DNA from: Acetoanaerobium noterae
GTDB taxonomy: Bacteria > Bacillota > Clostridia > Peptostreptococcales > Filifactoraceae
DNA: 64,000 bases
Direction: 5' to 3'
Assembly (NCBI RefSeq): GCF_900168025.1
Contig: NZ_FUYN01000001.1
Span: 434,001-498,000 of the forward strand
The notes below the pieces were generated by a model. The model made no database searches. It was not told where the DNA came from and was given only the letters and a program-made list of their open reading frames with translations. Positions 53,327-62,311 of the stretch are shown here, in pieces. Positions within the stretch are counted from its first letter, which is position 1. Every line of letters starts with the position of its first letter. A program made the translations under genes and the position numbers.

Positions 53327-54595
53327 TTAATTATTTGATTTCCCTGTTAAGAAATATACTGTATCAAGATATATTTCTTTGCCTACTTCTACAATATCGC
53401 TTATTTCTACTTTACTAACAAGGCTAATTACATCATCTATTGTTCTATTTGAGTCTTGGATGCTCATGCTGTAGTAGTAATCAGTAAGCGCTGATAAATT
53501 ATCATTTAAGGATTTAAGGTTATTTATTATGAACTTCTTACTATTTGTAAGCTCTTCACTTGTAATATTTCCCTGTTTCATATCGTCAAGCTCCTTGGAT
53601 ATTAGCTCTAGAGCTTTATCGTAATCTGAAATTTCTATCCCAGCAGATATAAACATAAGCCCCTTAAGCTTTTCTAACGAAGAATAAATTGAGTAGCATA
53701 AGCTATGCTTTTCTCTCACATTTAAAAATAGCTTTGAATGAGCTCCACTTCCTAGAACTGCAGAAAACATCATAAGATTATAGTATTTTTCATCTTTGTA
53801 GTCCATGTTGGTTCTGAGTCCTAAAACTAGCTTGCCTTGATTTATATCCATTTCTTCAGTAATATAAGAAGCTTCAGGCTTTTTATAAATCTGTTCTTTA
53901 TCTATTTTTACTAATTCTTTTCTTTCAAAATTAAATTTAGATTTTACTGTATCTATAATTTCATCTCTGTCAAAGCTTCCTGCGATTACAATATCTATAG
54001 GTGAGGTTTCAATTATTTCTTTATAGTGAGAATACAAGCTCTTTTCATCTATTTCTGCCAAATCTTCAATATATCCATCCTCAGATATACTAAAAGGCTC
54101 TTGCTTGCACATATGCTCTATACATTTTTCTACAGCATAATGTCCTTTGTTATTTATTTTTGATTTTATATCCTCTTCTAGGATTGTTTTTTCTATATCT
54201 ACATATTCCCTTATAAATCCGCCGTCGTTAGTAAGTGGATGAAGAATTATCTCCTTTAGCATTGCCAAAGAATCCTCAAATACAGGCTCAGGCAAATACA
54301 TATCTCCTACGCAGTACATTCTAAAGGAAAGCACTTGCCTTTCTCCCATTTTATCAACCGATACCCCTATTGTACTTCCATACAAATCCTGCAATTTCTT
54401 TGCTATTGCTATAGGATTTGGATATCCAACTGTTGCAGATTTTAGCACTGATGGAATAAGAGAATTCTTTGTAACCTCATCTCTTTTTAGAGGTCTTTTA
54501 AGATATACTGTTACTATATTAGTTTTATAATTATCTCTAGGAATGAGCATTAAATTGATCCCATTATTAATATTTATTTTTTCATAGCCCTTCAA
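53327..54595 (-). CDS. M16-family protein lacking the zinc motif
   Basis: A 422-residue M16-fold protein (YmfF-like). The region where HxxEH belongs, around residue 45, has no His or Glu pair, so it is probably catalytically inactive. IAGSFDRDEIIDTVKSKF near 210 and GSGAHSKLFLNVREKHSLCY near 293 are typical M16 blocks of the second half. It probably forms a heterodimer with the active M16 protein 26 bases downstream. It starts with TTG after AGGAGG. Confidence 0.88.
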   Translation of the reverse strand: MKGYEKININNGINLMLIPRDNYKTNIVTVYLKRPLKRDEVTKNSLIPSVLKSATVGYPNPIAIAKKLQDLYGSTIGVSVDKMGERQVLSFRMYCVGDMYLPEPVFEDSLAMLKEIILHPLTNDGGFIREYVDIEKTILEEDIKSKINNKGHYAVEKCIEHMCKQEPFSISEDGYIEDLAEIDEKSLYSHYKEIIETSPIDIVIAGSFDRDEIIDTVKSKFNFERKELVKIDKEQIYKKPEASYITEEMDINQGKLVLGLRTNMDYKDEKYYNLMMFSAVLGSGAHSKLFLNVREKHSLCYSIYSSLEKLKGLMFISAGIEISDYDKALELISKELDDMKQGNITSEELTNSKKFIINNLKSLNDNLSALTDYYYSMSIQDSNRTIDDVISLVSKVEISDIVEVGKEIYLDTVYFLTGKSNN

Positions 54596-54759
54596 GTTTT
54601 TGCCTCCTTAAAATATGCAAAATGTAAATTTTATTCTTAATATTATACCCTTTATTAAAGTCTCATTTTATTATTATAGCAAAGAAACGAATTAATAAGT
54701 ATAATAATGTATTGAAATTTATCGTTCTTCTATAATATAATCAAAATAATGTGCTTGTG

Positions 54760-54788
54760 TTGATATTTTAAAAATTTAATTATTATAT
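54760..54788 (+). promoter_or_regulatory. Possible ychF promoter
   Basis: TTGATA (54760-54765) is followed after 17 bases by TTATAT (54783-54788), about 50 bases before ychF. The 244-base divergent region between the M16 and ychF genes holds nothing else I recognise, and it is so AT-rich that chance matches are likely. Confidence 0.35.
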
Positions 54789-54839
54789 TAAGATGTTTTC
54801 ACGATAATAAACTTAAGAGAGTAAGGAAGGAAAGATTAT

Positions 54840-55937
54840 ATGAAACTTGGAATTGTTGGGCTTCCTAACGTAGGAAAAAGTACTTTATTTAATGCAATAA
54901 CTCAGGCAGGAGCTGAATCAGCTAACTACCCATTTTGTACTATTGAGCCAAATGTAGGTGTAGTTGCTGTACCAGATGACAGACTTGAAAAATTAGCAGA
55001 GCTTTACGAATCAAAAAAATTAGTTCCAACTGCAATTGAATTTTACGATATTGCTGGCTTAGTAAAAGGCGCTAGCAAAGGCGAGGGACTAGGAAACAAA
55101 TTTTTATCTCATATCAGAGAAGTAGAAGCTATCGTACACGTTGTAAGATGTTTCGAAGATAGCAATGTGGTTCACGTAGATGGTAATGTAAATCCAATAA
55201 GAGATATCGAAACTATAAACTTAGAGCTTATATTCTCAGATATGGAAATGCTAGAAAGAAGACTAGCAAAATCACAAAAGGCTGCAAAATCAGATAAAAC
55301 ACTAGCAGCTGAAGTAGACCTAATCAAAACAGTGTTAGATACTTTAGAAAGTGGAAAATCTGCTAGAACACTTGATTTATCTGATGATGAAAAGGCAGTA
55401 GTAAAATCATTCAATTTACTTAGCTCAAAGCCTATAATATATGTAGCCAACGTATCTGAAGAGGAAGTAGCTGACGATGCTAAGGACAACCCATATGTAA
55501 AGCAGGTTCGTGAATTTGCACAAACTGAGGATGCTGAAGTAGTTGTTGTCAGTGCAAAAATAGAAGAAGAAATATCTCAGTTCAATAAAGAAGAAAAAAT
55601 TGAATTCCTTAAGGATATGGGGCTAGATAAATCTGGTCTTGATAAACTAATTCAAGCTAGCTATAAGCTCCTTGGCTTAATCAGTTTCTTAACTGCTGGA
55701 CCTATGGAATCAAGAGCATGGACTATCAAAGATGGAACTAAAGCTCCACAAGCTGGAGGAAAAATTCACTCTGATATCGAAAGAGGATTTATTAGAGCGG
55801 AGACTATATCCTTTGATGATTTAGTAGTTCATGGCGGAAATATGGCATCAGCTAAAGAAAAAGGACTAGTGAGATCAGAAGGTAAAGAATACGTAATGAA
55901 AGACGGAGACGTTGTGCTATTTAGATTCAACGTGTAA
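54840..55937 (+). CDS. ychF: Ribosome-binding ATPase YchF
   Basis: A 365-residue Obg-family P-loop protein (YchF/Ola1). G1 is GIVGLPNVGKSTLFNAIT at about residues 3-20, G3 is DIAGLVKGASKGEGLGNKFL near 65 and the G4 position has NVSEEE instead of NKxD, consistent with ATP preference. A coiled-coil insert (about 130-165) and a C-terminal TGS-like domain (IHSDIERGFIRAE, HGGNMASAKEKG) follow. It is monocistronic with a terminator. Confidence 0.97.
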   Translation: MKLGIVGLPNVGKSTLFNAITQAGAESANYPFCTIEPNVGVVAVPDDRLEKLAELYESKKLVPTAIEFYDIAGLVKGASKGEGLGNKFLSHIREVEAIVHVVRCFEDSNVVHVDGNVNPIRDIETINLELIFSDMEMLERRLAKSQKAAKSDKTLAAEVDLIKTVLDTLESGKSARTLDLSDDEKAVVKSFNLLSSKPIIYVANVSEEEVADDAKDNPYVKQVREFAQTEDAEVVVVSAKIEEEISQFNKEEKIEFLKDMGLDKSGLDKLIQASYKLLGLISFLTAGPMESRAWTIKDGTKAPQAGGKIHSDIERGFIRAETISFDDLVVHGGNMASAKEKGLVRSEGKEYVMKDGDVVLFRFNV

Positions 55938-55944
55938 AATATCA

Positions 55945-55971
55945 GACCACCCAATCGGGTGGTCATTTTTT
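55945..55971 (+). terminator. Terminator after ychF
   Basis: GACCACCC-AATC-GGGTGGTC followed by ATTTTTT; an 8-bp perfect stem starting eight bases after the stop. Confidence 0.92.
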
Positions 55972-56032
55972 AAGGTTACTTAATGCCATTTAAAATTTTG
56001 AATTTCACTACTAGAAAAGTTTCTTCCATAAG

Positions 56033-56932
56033 CTATCTAAATAATAGCCATATTAAAATAGACACTAGCAAAAGGATAAAAGAACCGGATAATAATAATT
56101 TGGATTTCTTTTCAAGAGACTTAAACTTTAGGATGATTCCATTCATTTTACTTTCTGTCTTATTTGTTTTTTCTTTTTTAACTTTTATTTTCTTTTCTTT
56201 TTTTACTTTGTCTTTTTTAGGTTTATTCTTTCCTTGTGTTTCAATTGTAGCTTGAGCTACTGTATCTATATTGTCTAAATCACTTTGTTTTTCAAAAACA
56301 TCATCTGCTATTTCTTCTTCGATTACATCGGTCTTTTCTTCATCTTTGATAAAAATATCTATAGAAGAATATTTTTCTAACACTTCAATTTTGCTTCGTT
56401 CACAATTCCCACAAACACTAGAATTTTTGTCATTAAAATATCCACATACACATCTCCAGCTTAAATCATTGTTTTGAGCAAGAGATATTGCATCTTCTCC
56501 TGCTTTATCCTTAAGCAAGCTTTTTTGTTTATTATCCAAAGCTTCTAAAACAACCATTTCCGAGTTTTCATATTTTAAATCCAGTGCATTTCCATCTTCA
56601 AAAAATCCCCTCACAAGAATTATATCTACTTTTCTAGCATCTGAAAATTCACCTGGTATAAAAAACTTGCCAATACTTCCTATGTCTCCACTTTGAATCA
56701 CAAAGTCCTTTTGGCTTATGATATATGTGTCGTTGTTTAATTTTTCTAAAATTGAATTATAAAATACAACCTCATAATCTAGTGCAACTAATGCTCTAGA
56801 ATGAAGATTCATAACTTCCATTTCTAATTTTAAGTTGCTTTTTATTCCAGATACTTCAGCTGCCATTACCTGAACAAACGAATCTCCACCTACGCTTGCT
56901 CCACAGGGTAAAGATATGATTTTTCTTTCCAT
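56033..56932 (-). CDS. Tail-anchored zinc-ribbon protein of unknown function
   Basis: A 299-residue protein I do not recognise. The first 150 residues look like a beta-rich fold with IISLPCGASVGGDSF near the start. A zinc ribbon (WRCVCGYFNDKNSSVCGNC, two CxC/CxxC pairs) lies at about 160-178. A Lys/Glu-rich, probably disordered linker runs from about 200 to 270. A single C-terminal membrane span (about 278-297) ends the protein, so most of it would face the cytoplasm. It starts at ATG after GGAGG, 23 bases downstream of the helicase gene. A link with the helicase is possible only by position. Confidence 0.7.
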   Translation of the reverse strand: MERKIISLPCGASVGGDSFVQVMAAEVSGIKSNLKLEMEVMNLHSRALVALDYEVVFYNSILEKLNNDTYIISQKDFVIQSGDIGSIGKFFIPGEFSDARKVDIILVRGFFEDGNALDLKYENSEMVVLEALDNKQKSLLKDKAGEDAISLAQNNDLSWRCVCGYFNDKNSSVCGNCERSKIEVLEKYSSIDIFIKDEEKTDVIEEEIADDVFEKQSDLDNIDTVAQATIETQGKNKPKKDKVKKEKKIKVKKEKTNKTESKMNGIILKFKSLEKKSKLLLSGSFILLLVSILIWLLFR

Positions 56933-56955
56933 GCTATCCTCCGTTAATACTAATT

Positions 56956-59442
56956 TTACCTAAAATCTATATACTTTCTTTCAATCTGATGTATAAATCT
57001 ACTTGGCTTATTTAGCTCTTTAGCTTGTTCATCTCCCACGCTATAGGTGATATAGAGATTTGATTTTGGCCTTGTAATCGCCACATAAAAAAGCCTTTTT
57101 TCTTCTTTTAGCCCTTCTCCAGATTGATTTCTAGAGGATGGAAAATTTTCATCAGTGGCGTTGTAAAGGTATACCGTATTGAATTCTAAGCCTTTTGCTT
57201 GATGAACGGTAATAACAGGTACTTGGTCTTTTATATTCAAAAATCTATCTGTATCATTGCCTAGTGAAGCAATTTCTAGTAGCTCAGCCAGGGATTCTAA
57301 TGTCGGCTTATCAGTTTTATCGTATTCTCTAAATATCCTGTACAATTCTCTTAATTTAACGAGTTCTACTGATGATTTGCTGTATTTTTCAATAAGTCCA
57401 GCTCTTATAAGAGCCTCATGCAGTATATCTTGAGGTCGTTTCTCTTTGCTTAGCTCAGCTAATATCCCTAAGTTTCTAGCAATAGGATAAAAATAATCTT
57501 GATACTTTGTGAATACAGCTTGCCTTTTTGCTTGTTTTTCTAATAGTTTAGCAACTACTTTTTCAAGTACCTCTAAGGTACATATCACATCGTCCATAGC
57601 ATTGTGCGTAGGTGTATGGTTTAATGAAAATTCTTTAAATAAATTTCCTAACTTATAGCTAAAAAATCCTGGATAGGTTTTTCTTGTAAGTATTAGAGTA
57701 TCAAATATTTTACTAGATAGCTTGACTATATTTAAATCGATAGCCTTCATATTTTCTTTTAGGATATTTATGTCATAGCTGACATTATGGCCAACTATTA
57801 CAGAGTCCTGAGAAAATAAAAGGAAATCTTCAATAGCACTCTTAGCGTCTACTCCATTTTGAAATAGAAACTCATCTGATATATTATGAATCTTAAATGA
57901 ATCTCCAACACTATAGTCGATTTTTATAAATCTCTCAAATTTTTGTATGACTCCATTTTTCCCACCTTTTAAAGCAGCTATTTGAATTATTTTATCTTTT
58001 TTTATATCTAGGCCTGTAGTTTCTACGTCAAATACCACTACTTCATTTGATTCAAATGCTTCTAAAAGTTCTAGGTATGGATCTTTTGTTTTATAAACCT
58101 TCTCATTTAAAAATTGTCCTATTTCAAGGTATGCTTTTTCCTGCTCCTTAGAAAATTTTTCAACTAAATCGGAATTTATTCTTTTCAGGCTCAAAATATC
58201 CTTGGGGTTCAACATCAACTTAATATAGGCTAAAGCATTTTTTATTTCTTCTCTACTGAAAAATCTAGTTTTGTCCATCACAAACACAGGTATGTTATTT
58301 GATTCTAAATAATCTCCTATAGTTTTAGCATCTTTATTTGTCCTAGCTAAAACAGCTTGATTTGAATATGCCTTATCAGTCTTTTGATTTTCTATTATTT
58401 TTGATAATATATACGCATGCTCAGTATTTAAATTCTTAAATCCTCTAACCTTTATTTTTTCTGTATCTTCATAGACATTTTGATTATCTATGCTATTTCC
58501 TAAGAAAGATTCTGCCGCTTCTAATATGAGCTTTGTAGAGCGATAATTCTCTTCAAACCTCACCGTGTCATAACCTGGGTTATTAATTTTAAAATCCCTT
58601 AAAATCTCATTTGGCTGAGAGCCTCTCCATTCGTATATTGTCTGATGAAGGTCACCAAACAAAGCTATATTACCATGTTTTTGAAACAGCGTTTTAATTA
58701 TTTTGTACTCTATCATATTTGTGTCCTGAACTTCATCCAGCTCTATCCATTCAAAATAGCTTTCCCAGCGCTGTCTAATAGAATCCTGTTTGAAAGCCCC
58801 TGAAACTCCTACAACTAAAGATGTGAAGTCCATAAGATTATATGCTTTTAGCTGAGAAACATACGAGTTTAATATTTCTGAGATAGAGTCAGCTAGGCTG
58901 CCTAGAGAATATCCTAATCCTCTCTCTTTTATTAGCTCTTCAAAGTATGCTTTTGCATCAAACTTTTTTTCATTTATATATGGAAATTCTCTAGCTTGTC
59001 TAATATAATCTACAAACAGCTGCTCTTCCTTGAAATACAAATGACTTTTATATCCTCTATTTACTATTATATCTCTTATAATTTGTCTAGAATCGTCCTC
59101 ATCAATAACAATAAAATCGGGACTCAAAAAAAGATTAACAGCCTCTTGTCTTAGGATAAAGCCACAAAGCCCATGAAATGTAGATATTCTAATTTTATTT
59201 GCAATATCTCCAATTACAATTTCTAAGCGCTTCTTCATGGATTTAGCAGCTCTGTTTGTAAAAGTAAGTAGTAGCATAGCTTCTGGCTTTACTCCAGAGA
59301 TGTATGCATTATATGCCCTAAGTGCTATTACATCTGTTTTGCCTGTACCGGCTGGAGCCATTACAATAAGTGGTCCAAAAACCTTATCGTAAGCTGTCTT
59401 TTGCTCTTTATTTAATCTTTCAATATATTTTACAGGATTCAT
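56956..59442 (-). CDS. UvrD/PcrA-like helicase with internal DnaQ-like exonuclease domain
   Basis: An 828-residue superfamily 1 helicase. Motif I is APAGTGKTDVIALRA near residue 31, motif Ia FTNRAAKSM near 61, motif II ELDEVQDTN near 232, motif III GDLHQTIYEWRG near 262 and motif IV RFEENYRST near 294. Motifs V/VI are TVHQAKGLEFNTVYL near 743 and YVAITRPKSNLYI near 790. Between them, at about residues 460-645, lies a DEDDh exonuclease: VVVFDVETTG, GHNVSYD and HNAMDD. It takes the place where the 2B domain is expected. This suggests one enzyme that unwinds and trims DNA 3' ends; activity is inferred from motifs only. Confidence 0.88.
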   Translation of the reverse strand: MNPVKYIERLNKEQKTAYDKVFGPLIVMAPAGTGKTDVIALRAYNAYISGVKPEAMLLLTFTNRAAKSMKKRLEIVIGDIANKIRISTFHGLCGFILRQEAVNLFLSPDFIVIDEDDSRQIIRDIIVNRGYKSHLYFKEEQLFVDYIRQAREFPYINEKKFDAKAYFEELIKERGLGYSLGSLADSISEILNSYVSQLKAYNLMDFTSLVVGVSGAFKQDSIRQRWESYFEWIELDEVQDTNMIEYKIIKTLFQKHGNIALFGDLHQTIYEWRGSQPNEILRDFKINNPGYDTVRFEENYRSTKLILEAAESFLGNSIDNQNVYEDTEKIKVRGFKNLNTEHAYILSKIIENQKTDKAYSNQAVLARTNKDAKTIGDYLESNNIPVFVMDKTRFFSREEIKNALAYIKLMLNPKDILSLKRINSDLVEKFSKEQEKAYLEIGQFLNEKVYKTKDPYLELLEAFESNEVVVFDVETTGLDIKKDKIIQIAALKGGKNGVIQKFERFIKIDYSVGDSFKIHNISDEFLFQNGVDAKSAIEDFLLFSQDSVIVGHNVSYDINILKENMKAIDLNIVKLSSKIFDTLILTRKTYPGFFSYKLGNLFKEFSLNHTPTHNAMDDVICTLEVLEKVVAKLLEKQAKRQAVFTKYQDYFYPIARNLGILAELSKEKRPQDILHEALIRAGLIEKYSKSSVELVKLRELYRIFREYDKTDKPTLESLAELLEIASLGNDTDRFLNIKDQVPVITVHQAKGLEFNTVYLYNATDENFPSSRNQSGEGLKEEKRLFYVAITRPKSNLYITYSVGDEQAKELNKPSRFIHQIERKYIDFR

Positions 59443-59524
59443 TAAATCATCCTCTCAATTAACCTTATTGTAGTTTTTATATTTTTAATATAGACTCATA
59501 ATTATAGCAAAAGGAGGTACTATC

Positions 59525-60511
59525 GTGATTCAAAAAGTATATGAAAATATCTATCTAAACAGTGTAAGATTGCCAAATACCCCTCTTAAGTCTCTCAATA
59601 GTTATATTATAACAGATGCTAATCGCGCATTGATAATAGATTCTGGGTTTAATACCCAAATTTCAAGCGAGGATTTTTTCAGTGGAATTAAAGAGCTAGG
59701 CATAGACATTAAAAACACTGACTTGTTCTTGACTCATCTTCACGCTGACCATAGTGGCTTAGCTAGCATGTTTCAGAGAGAGTCATCTGGAAAAGTATAT
59801 TCTAGCATCAATGATGCTTCATATGTCACAAAGATGATTCAGAACAGCTTTTCAGATTTATTTGTTATGAGTCTAAAACTTTTTGGAATGGAAGCATCTG
59901 AAGATTTTTTCAGTAGCCATCCTGCAGTTTCATATTGTCCTGATTCAGCAATAGATTTCACTTATGTCAAGCCTAATGATATTATTAAAATAGCAGATTT
60001 CGAATTAAATGTCATATCTGTCCCTGGGCATACGCCTGACCATATATCTCTGTATGATTCTAATAAGAAAATCTATTTCTCAGGCGATCATATTTTAGAT
60101 TCTATATCTCCAAACATTGCTTTTTGGGGTGATGAGCATCCTGATATGCTAGGAGAATATCTATCTAGCTTAGATAAAACTTCAGCCTTAGATATAGATA
60201 TAATATTTCCATCTCACAGAAATATAATCAAGGATTACAAAAGAAGAATAGCTGAAATTAAAGCTCATCACTTCGAAAGGCTAAGTGAAGTGCTAGGACT
60301 GCTCGATGAAAATGGTTCAAAAGCAACTGTTATAGAAATAGCTTCGGCTATGCACTGGGACTATAGAGCCGAGAGCTTTGACGCGTTTCCAAATGCTCAA
60401 AAATGGTTTGCGTGCTCTGAAGCCATGGCACATTTAGAACACCTAAAAAGCATTGGTAAAATAAGTTCTTCAGACATCCAAGGAATTCGTTATTATTTCT
60501 ATAACCCTTAA
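59525..60511 (+). CDS. Metallo-beta-lactamase-fold hydrolase
   Basis: A 328-residue MBL-fold protein. The metal motif is LTHLHADHSGLA near residue 71 (HxHxDH). VPGHTPDHISLYD near 165 gives the next His, YFSGDHILD near 190 the bridging Asp and FPSHRN near 230 the last His. The C-terminal 90 residues form a helical domain like that of MBL proteins related to hydroxyacylglutathione hydrolase or LACTB2. Substrate unknown. It starts at GTG after AGGAGG, seven bases, divergent from the helicase gene. Confidence 0.88.
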   Translation: MIQKVYENIYLNSVRLPNTPLKSLNSYIITDANRALIIDSGFNTQISSEDFFSGIKELGIDIKNTDLFLTHLHADHSGLASMFQRESSGKVYSSINDASYVTKMIQNSFSDLFVMSLKLFGMEASEDFFSSHPAVSYCPDSAIDFTYVKPNDIIKIADFELNVISVPGHTPDHISLYDSNKKIYFSGDHILDSISPNIAFWGDEHPDMLGEYLSSLDKTSALDIDIIFPSHRNIIKDYKRRIAEIKAHHFERLSEVLGLLDENGSKATVIEIASAMHWDYRAESFDAFPNAQKWFACSEAMAHLEHLKSIGKISSSDIQGIRYYFYNP

Positions 60512-60721
60512 CTTGTTTACTTATCTTTTAATCTCTTTCTTAATAATGTTTCATTCTTTGATATATGATGTTATAAATTTTTCTCTATGCATTTTTCTTT
60601 CAATTCTTTATATATATTTATTTTGTTATATATCTAAACTTCTTTTGTAAAAAATACTTAATTTTTTGTATAAATAGTATATAATGGTGTAAGAGTTAAT
60701 TAAATTTGAGAGGTGATAATC

Positions 60722-62191
60722 TTGGAAAGAATATTAAATTTTGAACCAAAAAAAGTTTTCACATATTTCGAGGATTTGACAAGAATACCAAGAGGTTCTG
60801 GAAACGAAAAGGAAGTTAGTGACTATCTTGTAGAGTTTGCAAAAACTAATAATTTAGAATATATTCAAGACGAATATATGAACGTAATAATAAAAAAACC
60901 AGCTACACCTGGTTATGAATCTCTTCCTGCTGTTATACTTCAAGGCCATATGGATATGGTAAATGAAAAAAATAACGACAAAGTGCATGATTTTGATAAA
61001 GACCCTCTTACTTTAAAAATAGTTGGAGATGATATCTATGCAGATGAAACTACACTAGGAGCAGACAACGGAATAGCTGTTGCTATGGCTATGTCAATTT
61101 TAGCTTCATCAGATGTAGCACATCCAGCACTAGAAGCAGTTTTCACAGTAGAAGAGGAAACAGGACTTGTTGGAGCTCTAAAATTAGATGGCTCAAAACT
61201 AGACGGAAAATATCTAATCAACATCGACTCTGAAGAAGAAGGCGAGCTTTTAGTAAGCTGTGCAGGTGGCTCAAGAATTAAATTAATTCTTCCAGTATCA
61301 TATACTGATGTAGATAGCAATAGAGTTGATTTAAAAGTATCTGTAAAAGGCCTATATGGTGGTCACTCTGGTATGGATATAATCAAAGGCAGAGGTAATG
61401 CAAACAAGCTAATCGGTAGAATTTTAGACTCTATGATAACTGAAGGCATTAACTTTGAACTTTTCAATGTCAATGGCGGTTCTAAAATGAATGCTATTCC
61501 AAGAGAAGCAGATGCCGTAATTGCTGTAAATTCATCTGACAAAGCTAAAGTAGAAGCACTTATCTCAAAATGGAATGATATTCTAAAAAATGAATTAAGA
61601 GGCAAGGACGATAACGTTCAAGTTGTTGTTTCTGAAATCAAGCAAGATTCTACTAAGGTCTTTGATGAAAACTCAAAGTTGACTGCAATTGCTACTCTTA
61701 TGATGATTCCAAATGGCATCATGAGTATGAGTCATGCTATTGAAAATCTTGTAGAGAGCTCAGTTAATCTAGGTGTTCTAACTACTACAGATTCTTCAGT
61801 AAGCTTTGAATGTGCTCCTAGAAGCTCTGTAGGTAGCTTAAAAGAAGCTATAAGAAATCAATATAAAGCTTTAGCTTATCTTGTTGGTGCAGAGCTTGTA
61901 ACTGATTCTGATTACCCTGAGTGGCAATACAATCCTGATTCAAAGCTTAGAACTCATTTTGAAAATGTTTATAAGGATATGTACAACAAAGACAGCAAAG
62001 TCGTAGCTATCCACGCTGGAGTAGAATGTGGACTATTTAAAGAAAAGCTTCCTGAGCTAGATATGATATCAATAGGACCAAATATGGCAGATGTTCATAC
62101 TCCAAATGAGCACGTTAGCATCTCTTCAATCCAAAGAACATATAGCTATCTACTTGAAGTTTTAAAAAGATTTAATGAAATAGAAAGATAA
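60722..62191 (+). CDS. pepD: Aminoacyl-histidine dipeptidase PepD
   Basis: A protein of about 489 residues of the M20 PepD family, which splits X-His and other dipeptides. Zinc ligands are in VILQGHMDMVNEK near 73 and ETTLGADNGIAVAMAMS near 106, with the general-base Glu in FTVEEETGLVG near 140. LYGGHSGMDIIKGRGNA near 215 starts the lid domain, and the final His is in VHTPNEHVSI near 460. TTG 60722 is eight bases after GAGAGG; the GTG at 60713 overlaps that site. A -10 TATAAT lies at 60680-60685 with no clear -35. Confidence 0.93.
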   Translation: MERILNFEPKKVFTYFEDLTRIPRGSGNEKEVSDYLVEFAKTNNLEYIQDEYMNVIIKKPATPGYESLPAVILQGHMDMVNEKNNDKVHDFDKDPLTLKIVGDDIYADETTLGADNGIAVAMAMSILASSDVAHPALEAVFTVEEETGLVGALKLDGSKLDGKYLINIDSEEEGELLVSCAGGSRIKLILPVSYTDVDSNRVDLKVSVKGLYGGHSGMDIIKGRGNANKLIGRILDSMITEGINFELFNVNGGSKMNAIPREADAVIAVNSSDKAKVEALISKWNDILKNELRGKDDNVQVVVSEIKQDSTKVFDENSKLTAIATLMMIPNGIMSMSHAIENLVESSVNLGVLTTTDSSVSFECAPRSSVGSLKEAIRNQYKALAYLVGAELVTDSDYPEWQYNPDSKLRTHFENVYKDMYNKDSKVVAIHAGVECGLFKEKLPELDMISIGPNMADVHTPNEHVSISSIQRTYSYLLEVLKRFNEIER

Positions 62192-62202
62192 AAAAATAAA
62201 GT

Positions 62203-62231
62203 GACCCCTAGATGAGTTTCATCTAGGGGTC
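62203..62231. terminator. Bidirectional terminator between pepD and PFOR
   Basis: A 12-bp perfect stem (GACCCCTAGATG / CATCTAGGGGTC, five-base loop) lies between convergent genes. An A-rich stretch (GATAAAAAAATAAA) precedes it and TTAGTTT follows, so it can act for both. Confidence 0.85.
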
Positions 62232-62311
62232 TTAGTTTGTGATGTATTTTCTGGGTCTATATTTTCAGGTCATTTTATAGTATTCCGATTTTTACTAATC
62301 AGAATTAAATT

